In this document: positions 52,157 through 63,736 of the stretch, piece after piece
How the letters are laid out: every line of letters starts with the position of its first letter
Numbering within the stretch: the stretch's first letter is position 1
Assembly (NCBI RefSeq): GCF_026151205.1
Contig: NC_087072.1
Location: 21,976,103-22,040,102 of the forward strand
DNA: 64,000 nt
Reading direction: 5' to 3'
DNA from: Bolinopsis microptera
Taxonomy: Eukaryota > Ctenophora > Tentaculata > Lobata > Bolinopsidae
Made by a program: the position numbers and the translations under genes
Notes under the pieces: model-generated
Told to the model about the DNA's origin: nothing
Databases searched by the model: none
Seen by the model: the letters and a program-made list of their open reading frames with translations, nothing else

Positions 52157-52807
52157 CTCCCAGAGCAATAGGTCCCACAATTTGCAGCAAGTACTTGCTA
52201 TATCAAAATCTACACAATCATATTTCAACTTACCCTCCCGATCTCCGCGTGATCACTCCCGGAATTATTATGTTTATCATAATTTCATATGTGTTATCTT
52301 TGAAACAGCAATCTACGACACGGCGAGATCTTGACCAATTTTTGTTTACACTTGATGTCTAGTAATGCTACATAGTATTTCACAAGTCCGTTTTTAATTT
52401 TCAACTTGAACTCAAGCTCCGGACACACAGAACTAGTAGCAACAATTGACGCTGCATTATTATTTTGAGGTGCGACAATTGTTTGAAGAGAGGATTTCAT
52501 AAATGTATCATGAGACCGTGATATGTTGAATATTGTCAAACCTGCTCCCCCGTATTACGCCTGATTTACTTGAAATTCGTTTACCAATTTTGTAAATATG
52601 ATTATTTGTTGTTATTTCGAAGAGAAGTGACTGAAAAGGTGCCAATTTTTCAATTCTGGGACTTGCAACAAAACGTTAGTTTGTCAGGTGAGTCAGTCAT
52701 AATGTTAAACTGGAAGAGTAGCGCGGTTGAAACATGTATATAAAATTTTCAATTGTTGAGTATTCTACGTATTCCAACAACATCTTGTTTTTCTTCATTT
52801 TGCTAAT
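52157..52807. other. Gene-free sequence left of the palindrome
   Basis: No supported ORF or repeat. The palindrome could extend into it, because its mirror lies beyond the window end. Confidence 0.5.
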
Positions 52808-52944
52808 TCCGGAAGCATTAATTTTACGCTTCCATCATATTGTAAGATTTAAAATTGAGTAATTATAGGACTGTCAAATATTGCAACTAAATTTACAGGG
52901 GTCAATAACAGATAGTGATCCAATCACGTGACCGTTAATCCTTT

Positions 52945-53071
52945 CACGATACAGTATTACTCCTTACGGACATAAACCATGTAGTGGAACTCACAGCTAG
53001 GAGCTCTACGTTTGAGACTCTGGCTAGGGAGAACTATGATATCCACCTTCACGAGATGCATGCCACACCAG
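52945..53071 (+). CDS. Possible short exon in the outer part of the left arm
   Basis: An open stretch encodes VLLLTDINHVVELTARSSTF and continues to HLHEMHATP, then a donor-like CAG/GTAATT at 53072. The composition looks like protein. I do not recognise it, and the join to any other exon is unknown. Confidence 0.3.
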
Positions 53072-53346
53072 GTAATTACAGATTGAAGCAAATCCCAGTT
53101 ACAGTTTTCAGTTTATTCAACCGAATCCGTTTTCCCTTTTGAATTATATGATGATCATTTTGTAACAGTGCTAATTTTCATAAAACATCACGCAAAACAT
53201 TCCAGGGTCTAGAACTGGTGACGATGCAACAAGACTGAACAATATCAAAACAAAATTCAAGCAAAATTGAGCGATGTTTGAGTAAATTGCTGAGCAGTCC
53301 CCAAGTATATAAAGAGAACAAGGTTGGAAATTCATTTCAATCAGAG

Positions 53347-54456
53347 ATGTCGGTGTTTTGTCCTCTCTGCGATAAACAATTCGCAAACAAGCAAAGTCTG
53401 TCCTCACACAAAAGTCGGTATCATCGGAAAAAGGGAGAATCACACACAAGTTCTATCAACCACCCACCGTCAAAAGCTTATGTGACTGATCAAATAAGGG
53501 ATAATTCCGACCCACTCCATACCCTCCACGGTGAACTTTTTGACACTTGGGTCGAAGGTAAGACAAGAGGCTTCATTACACCTGAAGAAGCAAAGTCTGT
53601 GATGGGTATTTCAGACAACACAAATAAGGCAGGCACAGGCCCGACCAACAGGCCAAGTACAGCTCCCCACCATAAACCGGGAAAGAGCTACTTTTACCCC
53701 TCCTTGAAAGTCCACAAACTGAGGAAAGACCAACTTATCCCAGGAGTTGAACCGCCGGTGAGACTTATTACAGCACTTCAAGAAGGTATCAGTAAAAAGA
53801 GTGATGTGTTTGTAGCCACGAAATACTTAAGACCCCTGGAAAAAGACTTCTGCCAAGACCTCCTTACAGACACAACAGATGCATTAATTTGGCTCGACGA
53901 AATCAACTCTAATAAACCCCAAGTTGAAAAGAAAACATATAAACCGTTTACTTTTGACTTCAAGGGCCTTTACGACTCACTCAGCCCCTCCCTTGTCATC
54001 GTAGCTCTTGAATTTGCCATGGACCAATTAAGACCCGACTGGTCTATGAACTTCAAAGCTTGGCTAATTTACTTGGTGAACCACAGCCTAAAATCATCTA
54101 TAGGTTTTTTCGAGAATGCTTGGTACAAACAAATACACGGTGTACCTACTGGAGGTTCTCTATGTGTTCAACTGGCAAACATCGCTGTGTTTTATGTCCT
54201 TAACAAGGAAGTCTACTCAAACCCCACACTAATGGACCAAGTAGCATCTGTTAAGAGATACATTGACGACGGAGCAGGTCAGTTTACATGTACTACCAGA
54301 CAGTTTTCAGCATGGATAAAGAAGGTCAACGAAAACATCGCTCCCGATGGCCTTGAAATAGATGAATTCCAAGCAGAAAATACAGCTGAATATGTCAGTT
54401 TTCTAGATGTACAGTTTACTTTCGACCATCAAGGAGAGCTTCAAACTGATCTATAA
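53347..54456 (+). CDS. Penelope-like reverse transcriptase, left arm
   Basis: The N-terminus has a C2H2 zinc finger (CPLCDKQF, then HKSRYH). The reverse transcriptase follows with YFYPSLKVHKL, PVRLIT, FDFKGLYDSL, GVPTGGSLCVQLANI and the catalytic YIDD. These motifs are those of Penelope-like elements, which prime on chromosome ends or nicks. The frame ends at a TAA (54454-54456), but coding similarity continues in frame for about 70 codons, so the TAA is a premature stop, or one that is read through. Start chosen at the Met four residues before the zinc finger. The same stop occurs in the right arm. Confidence 0.88.
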   Translation: MSVFCPLCDKQFANKQSLSSHKSRYHRKKGESHTSSINHPPSKAYVTDQIRDNSDPLHTLHGELFDTWVEGKTRGFITPEEAKSVMGISDNTNKAGTGPTNRPSTAPHHKPGKSYFYPSLKVHKLRKDQLIPGVEPPVRLITALQEGISKKSDVFVATKYLRPLEKDFCQDLLTDTTDALIWLDEINSNKPQVEKKTYKPFTFDFKGLYDSLSPSLVIVALEFAMDQLRPDWSMNFKAWLIYLVNHSLKSSIGFFENAWYKQIHGVPTGGSLCVQLANIAVFYVLNKEVYSNPTLMDQVASVKRYIDDGAGQFTCTTRQFSAWIKKVNENIAPDGLEIDEFQAENTAEYVSFLDVQFTFDHQGELQTDL

Positions 54457-54668
54457 GTATACGTAAAAGAAACAGACTCCAGGTCCTACCTACATTTCAG
54501 CAGTAGTCACCCCAATCACATATTCTCAGGAATTGTATACTCCCAGTGTTTACGCCTCAGGAGGATAATCAATTCAAAGGAGAGATTAGAGACCCAGCTT
54601 AACATTCTCAAACGGGCGTTTCATGAATCAGTATACCCTAGTAAAATGGCTGACAACATAGCTAACAA

Positions 54669-55445
54669 ATGGAAAGAGTGTTAGTCAGGAAGAGTACGGT
54701 CGCGCCTAATGAACAATCCCCGCTATCAGCCATACCAATCAGAGTCATCTCCAGTTATGGAAGTGACAATGACTTGGTGAATGTTGTCCAGAAATACGAA
54801 GGTCACTTGAGACGAACTCGTAGTTTTAGTGAAAGTGAGAGTCAGCAAGCCACAAACTCCACCACAGCACCGAAAGGAAAAGATAAACTGTTTCAGTTTG
54901 TAAAGAAAACGGGATCTACGCTTAGATCTCGCCTCGTTACATCTAAACAGCTTGCCTTAGGTGCTAAACATGGTAAAACTGAACCCTGTCACAGAAGAAA
55001 CTGCAAGTGTTGTAAAATGATCATGAATAAGGACTCCATCACATCAAATGGCAAAAAGATCAAATCAGCCCCTGGTTGTTGCAAGACCTATAACATCATC
55101 TATCTTGTACAGTGTTCGATTTGTAAGAAAAACTATGTGGGTAGGACTATTAATAGCTTGCATAAAAGGATGGACGGACACAGGTCCAAATTTTATGAAA
55201 TCGTTGATGGTAGAGCATTTGATATTACTAGTGATGAGTATAGCCTAGGAGTTCACTTGATTGACCACGGTTTAGGAGTACATACAGATTTTAATGAAAC
55301 TTTTAGAACTTTTATTTTAGAGAATTGCAGTCCCAGTACACTTGAAGTAAAAGAAAATAACTACATACATTTGCTTAATTCTCTTAGACCTTTTGGCCTT
55401 AATACTGTCAATCCCTTTGGATTACCTATATTCCATAAACCTTAA
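54669..55445 (+). CDS. GIY-YIG endonuclease part of the Penelope-like element, left arm
   Basis: After a Ser-rich linker comes a Cys-rich segment (CHRRNCKCCKM, then CCKTYNI). The GIY-YIG core follows (IIYLVQCSICKKNYVGRT; the conserved Arg is in LHKRMDGHRS; the likely metal-binding Glu is in LEVKENNYI). In Penelope-like elements this nuclease nicks the target. A 10-base gap before 54669, compared with the right arm, puts it out of frame with the reverse transcriptase. Confidence 0.85.
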   Translation: MERVLVRKSTVAPNEQSPLSAIPIRVISSYGSDNDLVNVVQKYEGHLRRTRSFSESESQQATNSTTAPKGKDKLFQFVKKTGSTLRSRLVTSKQLALGAKHGKTEPCHRRNCKCCKMIMNKDSITSNGKKIKSAPGCCKTYNIIYLVQCSICKKNYVGRTINSLHKRMDGHRSKFYEIVDGRAFDITSDEYSLGVHLIDHGLGVHTDFNETFRTFILENCSPSTLEVKENNYIHLLNSLRPFGLNTVNPFGLPIFHKP

Positions 55446-55597
55446 TATGATCTTTTTACCTTTTTCGGATTATTAATTTTGTAACGGTTTGAGTTTCACT
55501 AACCTTTTAACATTTTTTAGGTTCAATGTCACTGGAGATGACTACAATCGAAATATATTTGGCAAGAATCTGAATGTTTTCAGTGTTGAAAGTTTAG

Positions 55598-56150
55598 TTT
55601 CTTAAATCCTGGAGTAGTCATTCGTGTCCCTGATATTTGGGTTAATTCTAACTCTCCTAGGGATAATCCTGAATATTCAGACGCTGATACAACAATATCT
55701 GAAGAAGATTATCAAGACAGTTCTAACTCTGAAGTAGCAAGTGTTGATGATGAGTCAAACACAGAATCTGATCATATGACAAGTAGAGATAAGCTAGACT
55801 CTGACTCCCTGTGGCAACAAAAATGTAAGCGGAAAGAAGTACCAATCAAACAAATAAACAAAAAGGTGAAGATGTCGAAATTTATCAAAACTTTAGACGT
55901 TCTGTCACAAAGAAAGTTATGTAAGGAGGAAGACAAACGTTTTGACTTTTTATCCTCTTACATAATGAAAAATGAAGTGTTTGAGACATTGAAGCAGCGA
56001 CTCAATAACTCTAGGCAAGACATCGCCACCGTTTTAAGTTTGGAAGAACGAGCTCTATTGGATGCAGTAATTACAACTACAAGTCTATCTGATGTCAACA
56101 AGCTAATGAACGAGAATAAAAAAATCGTCAGTAAGATTCTTGAACTTTAA
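55598..56150 (+). CDS. Acidic ORF of unknown function, left arm
   Basis: Open from about 55598 (acceptor-like TTTAG before it), with ATG at 55776. The upstream part is acidic and Ser-rich (DADTTISEEDYQDSSNSEVA); the C-terminal 100 residues are helix-rich and charged. I cannot place it in a family; it may be an accessory or nucleic-acid-binding protein of the element. Identical in the right arm. Confidence 0.5.
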
Positions 56151-57583
56151 CCGTTGTTAACTATTGTTCAGTTTAATAACGAACATATAGTTGTTGAATA
56201 TTTTGGATCAAATTGACACTGTGTTGAATATTACAGTACACCTGTTACTGCTTGTTGTTGAAATTATAATTATATTTCTGGATTTAAAAGTATAATTGAT
56301 ATTGTACACAAGGTTGTACACAATTTTAAATAAACTGGTGGTGTTTTTGCGTTGATCTTTAATAATTAATCCAGCACAAGAGCTGTAGTACCATCCGCAG
56401 GCCATCCACCTCTTTTGGGGTCAATCTCTTTTCATAGTTAGGTTTCGACTCTAGTAAACAAACCTATCCACTGATGATACAGACAAAGTTACTAACCTGT
56501 TTAACAGCCCTAGGCCTACCCTACTGCCAGCTCAATACTGTATCTTTTTGGTGTAGGGTAATTGTATAGAACCATAGACAGTAACTTTTTGGTGTTGATC
56601 CAGCATGAGAGCTTAGTGAACAATGAGGAGGTTCATGTAACCCTCTTCTTGTGATGACCACCGATGTAGTGTTGATGATCTCCTTTGTATGGTGATGATT
56701 CAAGAGGATCAGGTGTTCAATGTAATGAAATCTCTGTATACTACCCAGTACCCAACTGTTGGCGATCACTGCTTCTTGTGTGATCCTCATTCACACGACT
56801 GTTACAACTCCAAGTGACATGCAACAACAAATTTGTAGGATGCTCTCAAGACACATGCTACTGCACTGTTAAATTGCTGATAGGCGATTGTAAGGACGAT
56901 TGTTCACGTAAATACGACGTATGGGATGAAAGAAGAAGAGTGGACCCCTGTAGATCCATTTGGGGACCGTCATTGCTGTGGTGATTGTTGTTGTGATTAT
57001 TTGTGAAGATGTGATCCTCCGATATGTAGTCCCTGCTCGCTCCTGCCTCTTGATACTGGTTGTGATACCCCCCTGATCAGATTGGCAAGCTTTTTATTCC
57101 TTTGGTATCATTAATTGCACGGTTTTTCATTGCTACCTTTGGAAATGCTTATGGCCTCCAGAAATTTAAACATACTCATGATTTTTATACAACAGTGGAA
57201 TTATGAGTTTGGGTATTTTACTCCAAAAGGATAGATTATCAAGGATTTTCATAGATTTTCAGGATTATCAAGGATATCAAGATTATCAAGGATATCAAGA
57301 TTATCAAGGATTTTCATAGATTTAAAGATATATCACAATCGAAAGAGTCATCAGAGATGACAGACTTTTCTGAGAAAGCAGTGTTTTGAAAATTTAGTTC
57401 AGGACTTCCCTGACTTCCCAGGCTTCCACTGGCGGGCCCTGCGCGGAGAATGAGGGGGCGCAGAGGGGAAATCACGGGATGTCTGGGAAGTCTACTGTCA
57501 TGCCTATCATTATTATCATTTGCCTATCATTATTATAATTCACCTATAATTATTATCATTTGTCTATCATTATTTGAAATTTT
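56151..57583. other. Non-coding inner part of the left arm
   Basis: Holds a short GATTATCAAGGATATCAA tandem repeat (57236-57310), a GC-rich patch (57430-57460) and an ATCATTATT microsatellite (57505-57575). Mirrored in the right arm at 59233-60668. Confidence 0.7.
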
Positions 57584-57727
57584 CAACCCATTTACAATAA
57601 CCAGGGATTCAATTAAACTTGTTCGGGATATGTTTACTTTATATGACACCGTTCCATTTAAAGGGTATAAAAGCAATGAAGTATTACCCCCTCCCCCATT
57701 CAAACATGAACTTTAATTTTTATTTAG

Positions 57728-58262
57728 CGTAGTTTCTACACTGGCCTTCGTCATTGAATTTCCAGTTAATTCAAACAAAACACAAGACTACTTCTTCTTT
57801 GAGGAGGTCAACAAAACAGCACACCTGTACCGTGAAGACAAAACATTGCTTTTACATTTGAATCGCGATCATGGGAAGATGTTTTCACTTTTTAACGCGA
57901 CTATAGAGAGGGATAGCTTTCTATTCTCCTGGAAAGGATTCAAAATTGATGAAGTTGATATGTTGTTACAAAGATATGATGGAGAAATTCAACAAACTGA
58001 ATTTGAACACTTCACATTTATTTCTCCAATAATCACTGCTATAGACATTGAACCTCCTGTCACTCCTGTTTACAATTTGGAGTCAGATGTAAATTATTTC
58101 TATTTTTTTATTTTAACGTTTACAGCAGGAGTATTGCTTGAATCTAAAACTAAGGGATTTAGCATATTAAAACAGCTTATTCAGTCATCCAATAATAATG
58201 TGTATGTTAGTACAGAACTTGATTGTAAGCAGGTTCTCGAGATAAAAGAGGATAATCCTTAA
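57728..58262 (+). CDS. Unknown ORF 1 of the palindrome core
   Basis: Open from an acceptor-like TTATTTAG to a TAA at 58260-58262; the first ATG is late, so it is probably an internal exon. It is AT-rich, with YFFFEEVNKT, LFNATIERDSF and a hydrophobic YFYFFILTFTAGVLL stretch. A donor-like CAG/GTTCTC at 58230 could join it to the next ORF. Function unknown. Confidence 0.35.
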
Positions 58263-58330
58263 ACTGAAATATTGACATTTTTCATACGATCACCTAATTT
58301 TAAATAATTTTATTGATTTGAAAATGTAGT

Positions 58331-58631
58331 TTTGGATACACTACATCATGAAAAGTATTTGTCGGATATCACAACCATAATTAACGACAACAAATATATG
58401 CGGACACTGGACAGGGTCTTAAAGTGTTTACCAGTAACTTACCTAAAGAATAAGTATAACTCTATAACTATAAGCTCGATACAACAATGTTGGAACTCAT
58501 TTCTTGTTTTACATCGGCAACTACGTTTCAAAATGGCTTTCTTCGACTGTTACGGGTTTATATCAGAAGTTCGACCAGTAGAAAGAGGGTACGTATACGA
58601 GGTTAACAGTTACTACAAATATACCGTTTAA
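58331..58631 (+). CDS. Unknown ORF 2 of the palindrome core
   Basis: Open after an acceptor-like TGTAG. Residues such as FFDCYGFISEVRPVERGYVY recall the first strands of an OB fold, which is a weak impression. No Met near its start, so probably an exon downstream of ORF 1. Confidence 0.35.
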
Positions 58632-58686
58632 AACAAAACATTTAAAGTTCAACGTTTGGGATTCATTACTTCTTAAGAAAGCAACG

Positions 58687-59112
58687 ATGGAACCTTTCAA
58701 GATAGGCGAGGAGGTTGAAGTACAGTATTCCTTCAAGAATAACTTCCCTCAACTCATCAACATGATACCTGCTGAAATAGACAATTGTCCAGTGTGCTAC
58801 TCTTCATTGGAAGCTATGAATGCACAGAGAATTGAGAGTTTGTGGTGTAGTGCTATATCAGAAGCTGAACATTCGAAGAGAGTTAATGCACAAATGAAAC
58901 TTGTATCGTATACTTTAAAGAAGTACGAGAGCTCAAAGGGTTATAGACTTGAATTATATTTTGCTGATGGACATAAAACTTTTACACCAATTATTTTTGA
59001 AAGCAACTTAGTGTTCAAAATCATCCCTGAATTAAAAGTTGGTGATAGTTACTTTGTTATTGGTTGGATAGCCAGTAATGGTCGTTTTCTAAATGTAGTT
59101 GATATTTATTAG
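58687..59112 (+). CDS. Unknown ORF 3 of the palindrome core, possibly OB-fold-like
   Basis: A 141-codon ORF with its own ATG. It has a CPVC pair near residue 36 and a strand-rich C-terminal half (YRLELYFADGHK, then LKVGDSYFVIGWIASNGRFL). The spacing of strands resembles nucleic-acid-binding OB folds. No certain homologue; single copy. Confidence 0.45.
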   Translation: MEPFKIGEEVEVQYSFKNNFPQLINMIPAEIDNCPVCYSSLEAMNAQRIESLWCSAISEAEHSKRVNAQMKLVSYTLKKYESSKGYRLELYFADGHKTFTPIIFESNLVFKIIPELKVGDSYFVIGWIASNGRFLNVVDIY

Positions 59113-60668
59113 TTTCCTTCCCTAGAGGGATAACAGAGTTTAAAGTAATTTTCACATATTATAATTTATATAAGTAACAGTTCGTTTTAATTGTTTATTC
59201 ACTAAATATTAAATAAGTGGTAATAATGATAAAAAATTTCAAATAATGATAGACAAATGATAATAATTATAGGTGAATTATAATAATGATAGGCAAATGA
59301 TAATAATGATAGGCATGACAGTAGACTTCCCAGACATCCCGTGATTTCCCCTCTGCGCCCCCTCATTCTCCGCGCAGGGCCCGCCAGTGGAAGCCTGGGA
59401 AGTCAGGGAAGTCCTGAACTAAATTTTCAAAACACTGCTTTCTCAGAAAAGTCTGTCATCTCTGATGACTCTTTCGATTGTGATATATCTTTAAATCTAT
59501 GAAAATCCTTGATAATCTTGATATCCTTGATAATCTTGATATCCTTGATAATCCTGAAAATCTATGAAAATCCTTGATAATCTATCCTTTTGGAGTAAAA
59601 TACCCAAACTCATAATTCCACTGTTGTATAAAAATCATGAGTATGTTTAAATTTCTGGAGGCCATAAGCATTTCCAAAGGTAGCAATGAAAAACCGTGCA
59701 ATTAATGATACCAAAGGAATAAAAAGCTTGCCAATCTGATCAGGGGGGTATCACAACCAGTATCAAGAGGCAGGAGCGAGCAGGGACTACATATCGGAGG
59801 ATCACATCTTCACAAATAATCACAACAACAATCACCACAGCAATGACGGTCCCCAAATGGATCTACAGGGGTCCACTCTTCTTCTTTCATCCCATACGTC
59901 GTATTTACGTGAACAATCGTCCTTACAATCGCCTATCAGCAATTTAACAGTGCAGTAGCATGTGTCTTGAGAGCATCCTACAAATTTGTTGTTGCATGTC
60001 ACTTGGAGTTGTAACAGTCGTGTGAATGAGGATCACACAAGAAGCAGTGATCGCCACAGTTGGGTACTGGGTAGTATACAGAGATTTCATTACATTGAAC
60101 ACCTGATCCTCTTGAATCATCACCATACAAAGGAGATCATCAACACTACATCGGTGGTCATCACAAGAAGAGGGTTACATGAACCTCCTCATTGTTCACT
60201 TAAGCTCTCATGCTGGATCAACACCAAAAAGTTACTGTCTATGGTTCTATACAATTACCCTACACCAAAAAGATACAGTATTGAGCTGGCAGTAGGGTAG
60301 GCCTAGGGCTGTTAAACAGGTTAGTAACTTTGTCTGTATCATCATTAGTGGATAGGTTTGTTTACTAGAGTCGAAACCTAACTATGAAAAGAGATTGACC
60401 CCAAAAGAGGTGGATGGCCTGCGGATGGTACTACAGCTCTTGTGCTGGATTAATTATTAAAGATCAACGCAAAAACACCACCAGTTTATTTAAAATTGTG
60501 TACAACCTTGTGTACAATATCAATTATACTTTTAAATCCAGAAATATAATTATAATTTCAACAACAAGCAGTAACAGGTGTACTGTAATATTCAACACAG
60601 TGTCAATTTGATCCAAAATATTCAACAACTATATGTTCGTTATTAAACTGAACAATAGTTAACAACGG

Positions 60669-61221
60669 TTAAAGTTCAAGAATCTTACTGACGATTTTTT
60701 TATTCTCGTTCATTAGCTTGTTGACATCAGATAGACTTGTAGTTGTAATTACTGCATCCAATAGAGCTCGTTCTTCCAAACTTAAAACGGTGGCGATGTC
60801 TTGCCTAGAGTTATTGAGTCGCTGCTTCAATGTCTCAAACACTTCATTTTTCATTATGTAAGAGGATAAAAAGTCAAAACGTTTGTCTTCCTCCTTACAT
60901 AACTTTCTTTGTGACAGAACGTCTAAAGTTTTGATAAATTTCGACATCTTCACCTTTTTGTTTATTTGTTTGATTGGTACTTCTTTCCGCTTACATTTTT
61001 GTTGCCACAGGGAGTCAGAGTCTAGCTTATCTCTACTTGTCATATGATCAGATTCTGTTTTTGACTCATCATCAACACTTGCTACTTCAGAGTTAGAACT
61101 GTCTTGATAATCTTCTTCAGATATTGTTGTATCAGCGTCTGAGTATTCAGGATTATCCCTAGGAGAGTTAGAATTAACCCAAATATCAGGGACACGAATG
61201 ACTACTCCAGGATTTAAGAAA
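60669..61221 (-). CDS. Acidic ORF of unknown function, right arm
   Basis: Same protein as the left-arm copy at 55598-56150 with no visible residue change in the Met-started part. Confidence 0.5.
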
Positions 61222-61373
61222 CTAAACTTTCAACACTGAAAACATTCAGATTCTTGCCAAATATATTTCGATTGTAGTCATCTCCAGTGACATTGAACCT
61301 AAAAAATGTTAAAAGGTTAGTGAAACTCAAACCGTTACAAAATTAATAATCCGAAAAAGGTAAAAAGATCATA

Positions 61374-62183
61374 TTAAGGTTTATGGAATATAGGTAATCC
61401 AAAGGGATTGACAGTATTAAGGCCAAAAGGTCTAAGAGAATTAAGCAAATGTATGTAGTTATTTTCTTTTACTTCAAGTGTACTGGGACTGCAATTCTCT
61501 AAAATAAAAGTTCTAAAAGTTTCATTAAAATCTGTATGTACTCCTAAACCGTGGTCAATCAAGTGAACTCCTAGGCTATACTCATCACTAGTAATATCAA
61601 ATGCTCTACCATCAACGATTTCATAAAATTTGGACCTGTGTCCGTCCATCCTTTTATGCAAGCTATTAATAGTCCTACCCACATAGTTTTTCTTACAAAT
61701 CGAACACTGTACAAGATAGATGATGTTATAGGTCTTGCAACAACCAGGGGCTGATTTGATCTTTTTGCCATTTGATGTGATGGAGTCCTTATTCATGATC
61801 ATTTTACAACACTTGCAGTTTCTTCTGTGACAGGGTTCAGTTTTACCATGTTTAGCACCTAAGGCAAGCTGTTTAGATGTAACGAGGCGAGATCTAAGCG
61901 TAGATCCCGTTTTCTTTACAAACTGAAACAGTTTATCTTTTCCTTTCGGTGCTGTGGTGGAGTTTGTGGCTTGCTGACTCTCACTTTCACTAAAACTACG
62001 AGTTCGTCTCAAGTGACCTTCGTATTTCTGGACAACATTCACCAAGTCATTGTCACTTCCATAACTGGAGATGACTCTGATTGGTATGGCTGATAGCGGG
62101 GATTGTTCATTAGGCTCGACCGTACTCTTCCTGACTAACACTCTTTCCATGCCAAGGACTTTGTTAGCTATGTTGTCAGCCAT
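61374..62183 (-). CDS. GIY-YIG endonuclease part of the Penelope-like element, right arm
   Basis: Retains ten bases lost in the left arm (IANKVLGMER), so it is in the same frame as the reverse transcriptase and separated from it only by the TAA near 62373. One visible substitution: VEPNEQ where the left arm has VAPNEQ. Confidence 0.85.
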   Translation of the reverse strand: MADNIANKVLGMERVLVRKSTVEPNEQSPLSAIPIRVISSYGSDNDLVNVVQKYEGHLRRTRSFSESESQQATNSTTAPKGKDKLFQFVKKTGSTLRSRLVTSKQLALGAKHGKTEPCHRRNCKCCKMIMNKDSITSNGKKIKSAPGCCKTYNIIYLVQCSICKKNYVGRTINSLHKRMDGHRSKFYEIVDGRAFDITSDEYSLGVHLIDHGLGVHTDFNETFRTFILENCSPSTLEVKENNYIHLLNSLRPFGLNTVNPFGLPIFHKP

Positions 62184-62372
62184 TTTACTAGGGTATCCTG
62201 ATTCATGAAACGCCCGTTTGAGAATGTTAAGCTGGGTCTCTAATCTCTCCTTTGAATTGATTATCCTCCTGAGGCGTAAACACTGGGAGTATACAATTCC
62301 TGAGAATATGTGATTGGGGTGACTACTGCTGAAATGTAGGTAGGACCTGGAGTCTGTTTCTTTTACGTATAC

Positions 62373-63461
62373 TTATAGATCAGTTTGAAGCTCTCCTTGA
62401 TGGTCGAAAGTAAACTGTACATCTAGAAAACTGACATATTCAGCTGTATTTTCTGCTTGGAATTCATCTATTTCAAGGCCATCGGGAGCGATGTTTTCGT
62501 TGACCTTCTTTATCCATGCTGAAAACTGTCTGGTAGTACCTGTAAACTGACCTGCTCCGTCGTCAATGTATCTCTTAACAGATGCTACTTGGTCCATTAG
62601 TGTGGGGTTTGAGTAGATAACAGCGATGTTTGCCAGTTGAACACATAGAGAACCTCCAGTAGGTACACCGTGTATTTGTTTGTACCAAGCATTCTCGAAA
62701 AAACCTATAGATGATTTTAGGCTGTGGTTCACCAAGTAAATTAGCCAAGCTTTGAAGTTCATAGACCAGTCGGGTCTTAATTGGTCCATGGCAAATTCAA
62801 GAGCTACGATGACAAGGGAGGGGCTGAGTGAGTCGTAAAGGCCCTTGAAGTCAAAAGTAAACGGTTTATATGTTTTCTTTTCAACTTGGGGTTTATTAGA
62901 GTTGATTTCGTCGAGCCAAATTAATGCATCTGTTGTGTCTGTAAGGAGGTCTTGGCAGAAGTCTTTTTCCAGGGGTCTTAAGTATTTCGTGGCTACAAAC
63001 ACATCACTCTTTTTACTGATACCTTCTTGAAGTGCTGTAATAAGTCTCACTGGCGGTTCAACTCCTGGGATAAGTTGGTCTTTCCTCAGTTTGTGGACTT
63101 TCAAGGAGGGGTAAAAGTAGCTCTTTCCCGGTTTATGGTGGGGAGCTGTACTTGGCCTGTTGGTCGGGCCTGTGCCTGCCTTATTTGTGTTGTCTGAAAT
63201 ACCCATCACAGACTTTGCTTCTTCAGGTGTAATGAAGCCTCTTGTCTTACCTTCGACCCAAGTGTCAAAAAGTTCACCGTGGAGGGTATGGAGTGGGTCG
63301 GAATTATCCCTTATTTGATCAGTCACATAAGCTTTTGACGGTGGGTGGTTGATAGAACTTGTGTGTGATTCTCCCTTTTTCCGATGATACCGACTTTTGT
63401 GTGAGGACAGACTTTGCTTGTTTGCGAATTGTTTATCGCAGAGAGGACAAAACACCGACAT
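62373..63461 (-). CDS. Penelope-like reverse transcriptase, right arm
   Basis: As the left-arm copy but with a 21-base in-frame deletion just after the GVPTGGSLCVQLANI motif and before YIDD, and FTGTTRQ for FTCTTRQ. The deletion falls in the palm region and may inactivate the enzyme. It ends at the same TAA as the left copy. Confidence 0.87.
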   Translation of the reverse strand: MSVFCPLCDKQFANKQSLSSHKSRYHRKKGESHTSSINHPPSKAYVTDQIRDNSDPLHTLHGELFDTWVEGKTRGFITPEEAKSVMGISDNTNKAGTGPTNRPSTAPHHKPGKSYFYPSLKVHKLRKDQLIPGVEPPVRLITALQEGISKKSDVFVATKYLRPLEKDFCQDLLTDTTDALIWLDEINSNKPQVEKKTYKPFTFDFKGLYDSLSPSLVIVALEFAMDQLRPDWSMNFKAWLIYLVNHSLKSSIGFFENAWYKQIHGVPTGGSLCVQLANIAVIYSNPTLMDQVASVKRYIDDGAGQFTGTTRQFSAWIKKVNENIAPDGLEIDEFQAENTAEYVSFLDVQFTFDHQGELQTDL

Positions 63462-63736
63462 CTCTGATTGAAATGAATTTCCAACCTTGTTCTCTTTATA
63501 TACTTGGTGACTGCTCAGCAATTTACTCAAACATCGCTCAATTTTGCTTGAATGTTGTTTTGATATTGTTCAGTCTTGTTGCATCGTCACCAGTTCTAGA
63601 CCCTGGAATGTTTTGCGTGATGTTTTATGAAAATTAGCACTGTTACAAAATGATCATCATATAATTCAAAAGGGAAAACGGATTCGGTTGAATAAACTGA
63701 AAACTGTAACTGGGATTTGCTTCAATCTGTAATTAC

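Larger units (their letters stand above)
52808..57583 (+). mobile_element. Left arm of the giant palindrome, Penelope-like element
   Basis: Nearly identical, inverted, to 59233-64000. Contents in order: possible short exon, reverse transcriptase, GIY-YIG endonuclease, acidic ORF, about 1.4 kb non-coding ending in ATCATTATT repeats. The visible differences are a 10-bp and a few 1-3-bp deletions in this arm, a 21-bp deletion in the other, and scattered substitutions. Confidence 0.92.

Noticed and set aside
57340-59480. Hammerhead ribozyme near CTGATGA in the palindrome arms (Penelope-like elements often carry one)
   Set aside because: The CTGATGA is not followed by the stem and GAAA arrangement required for the core.
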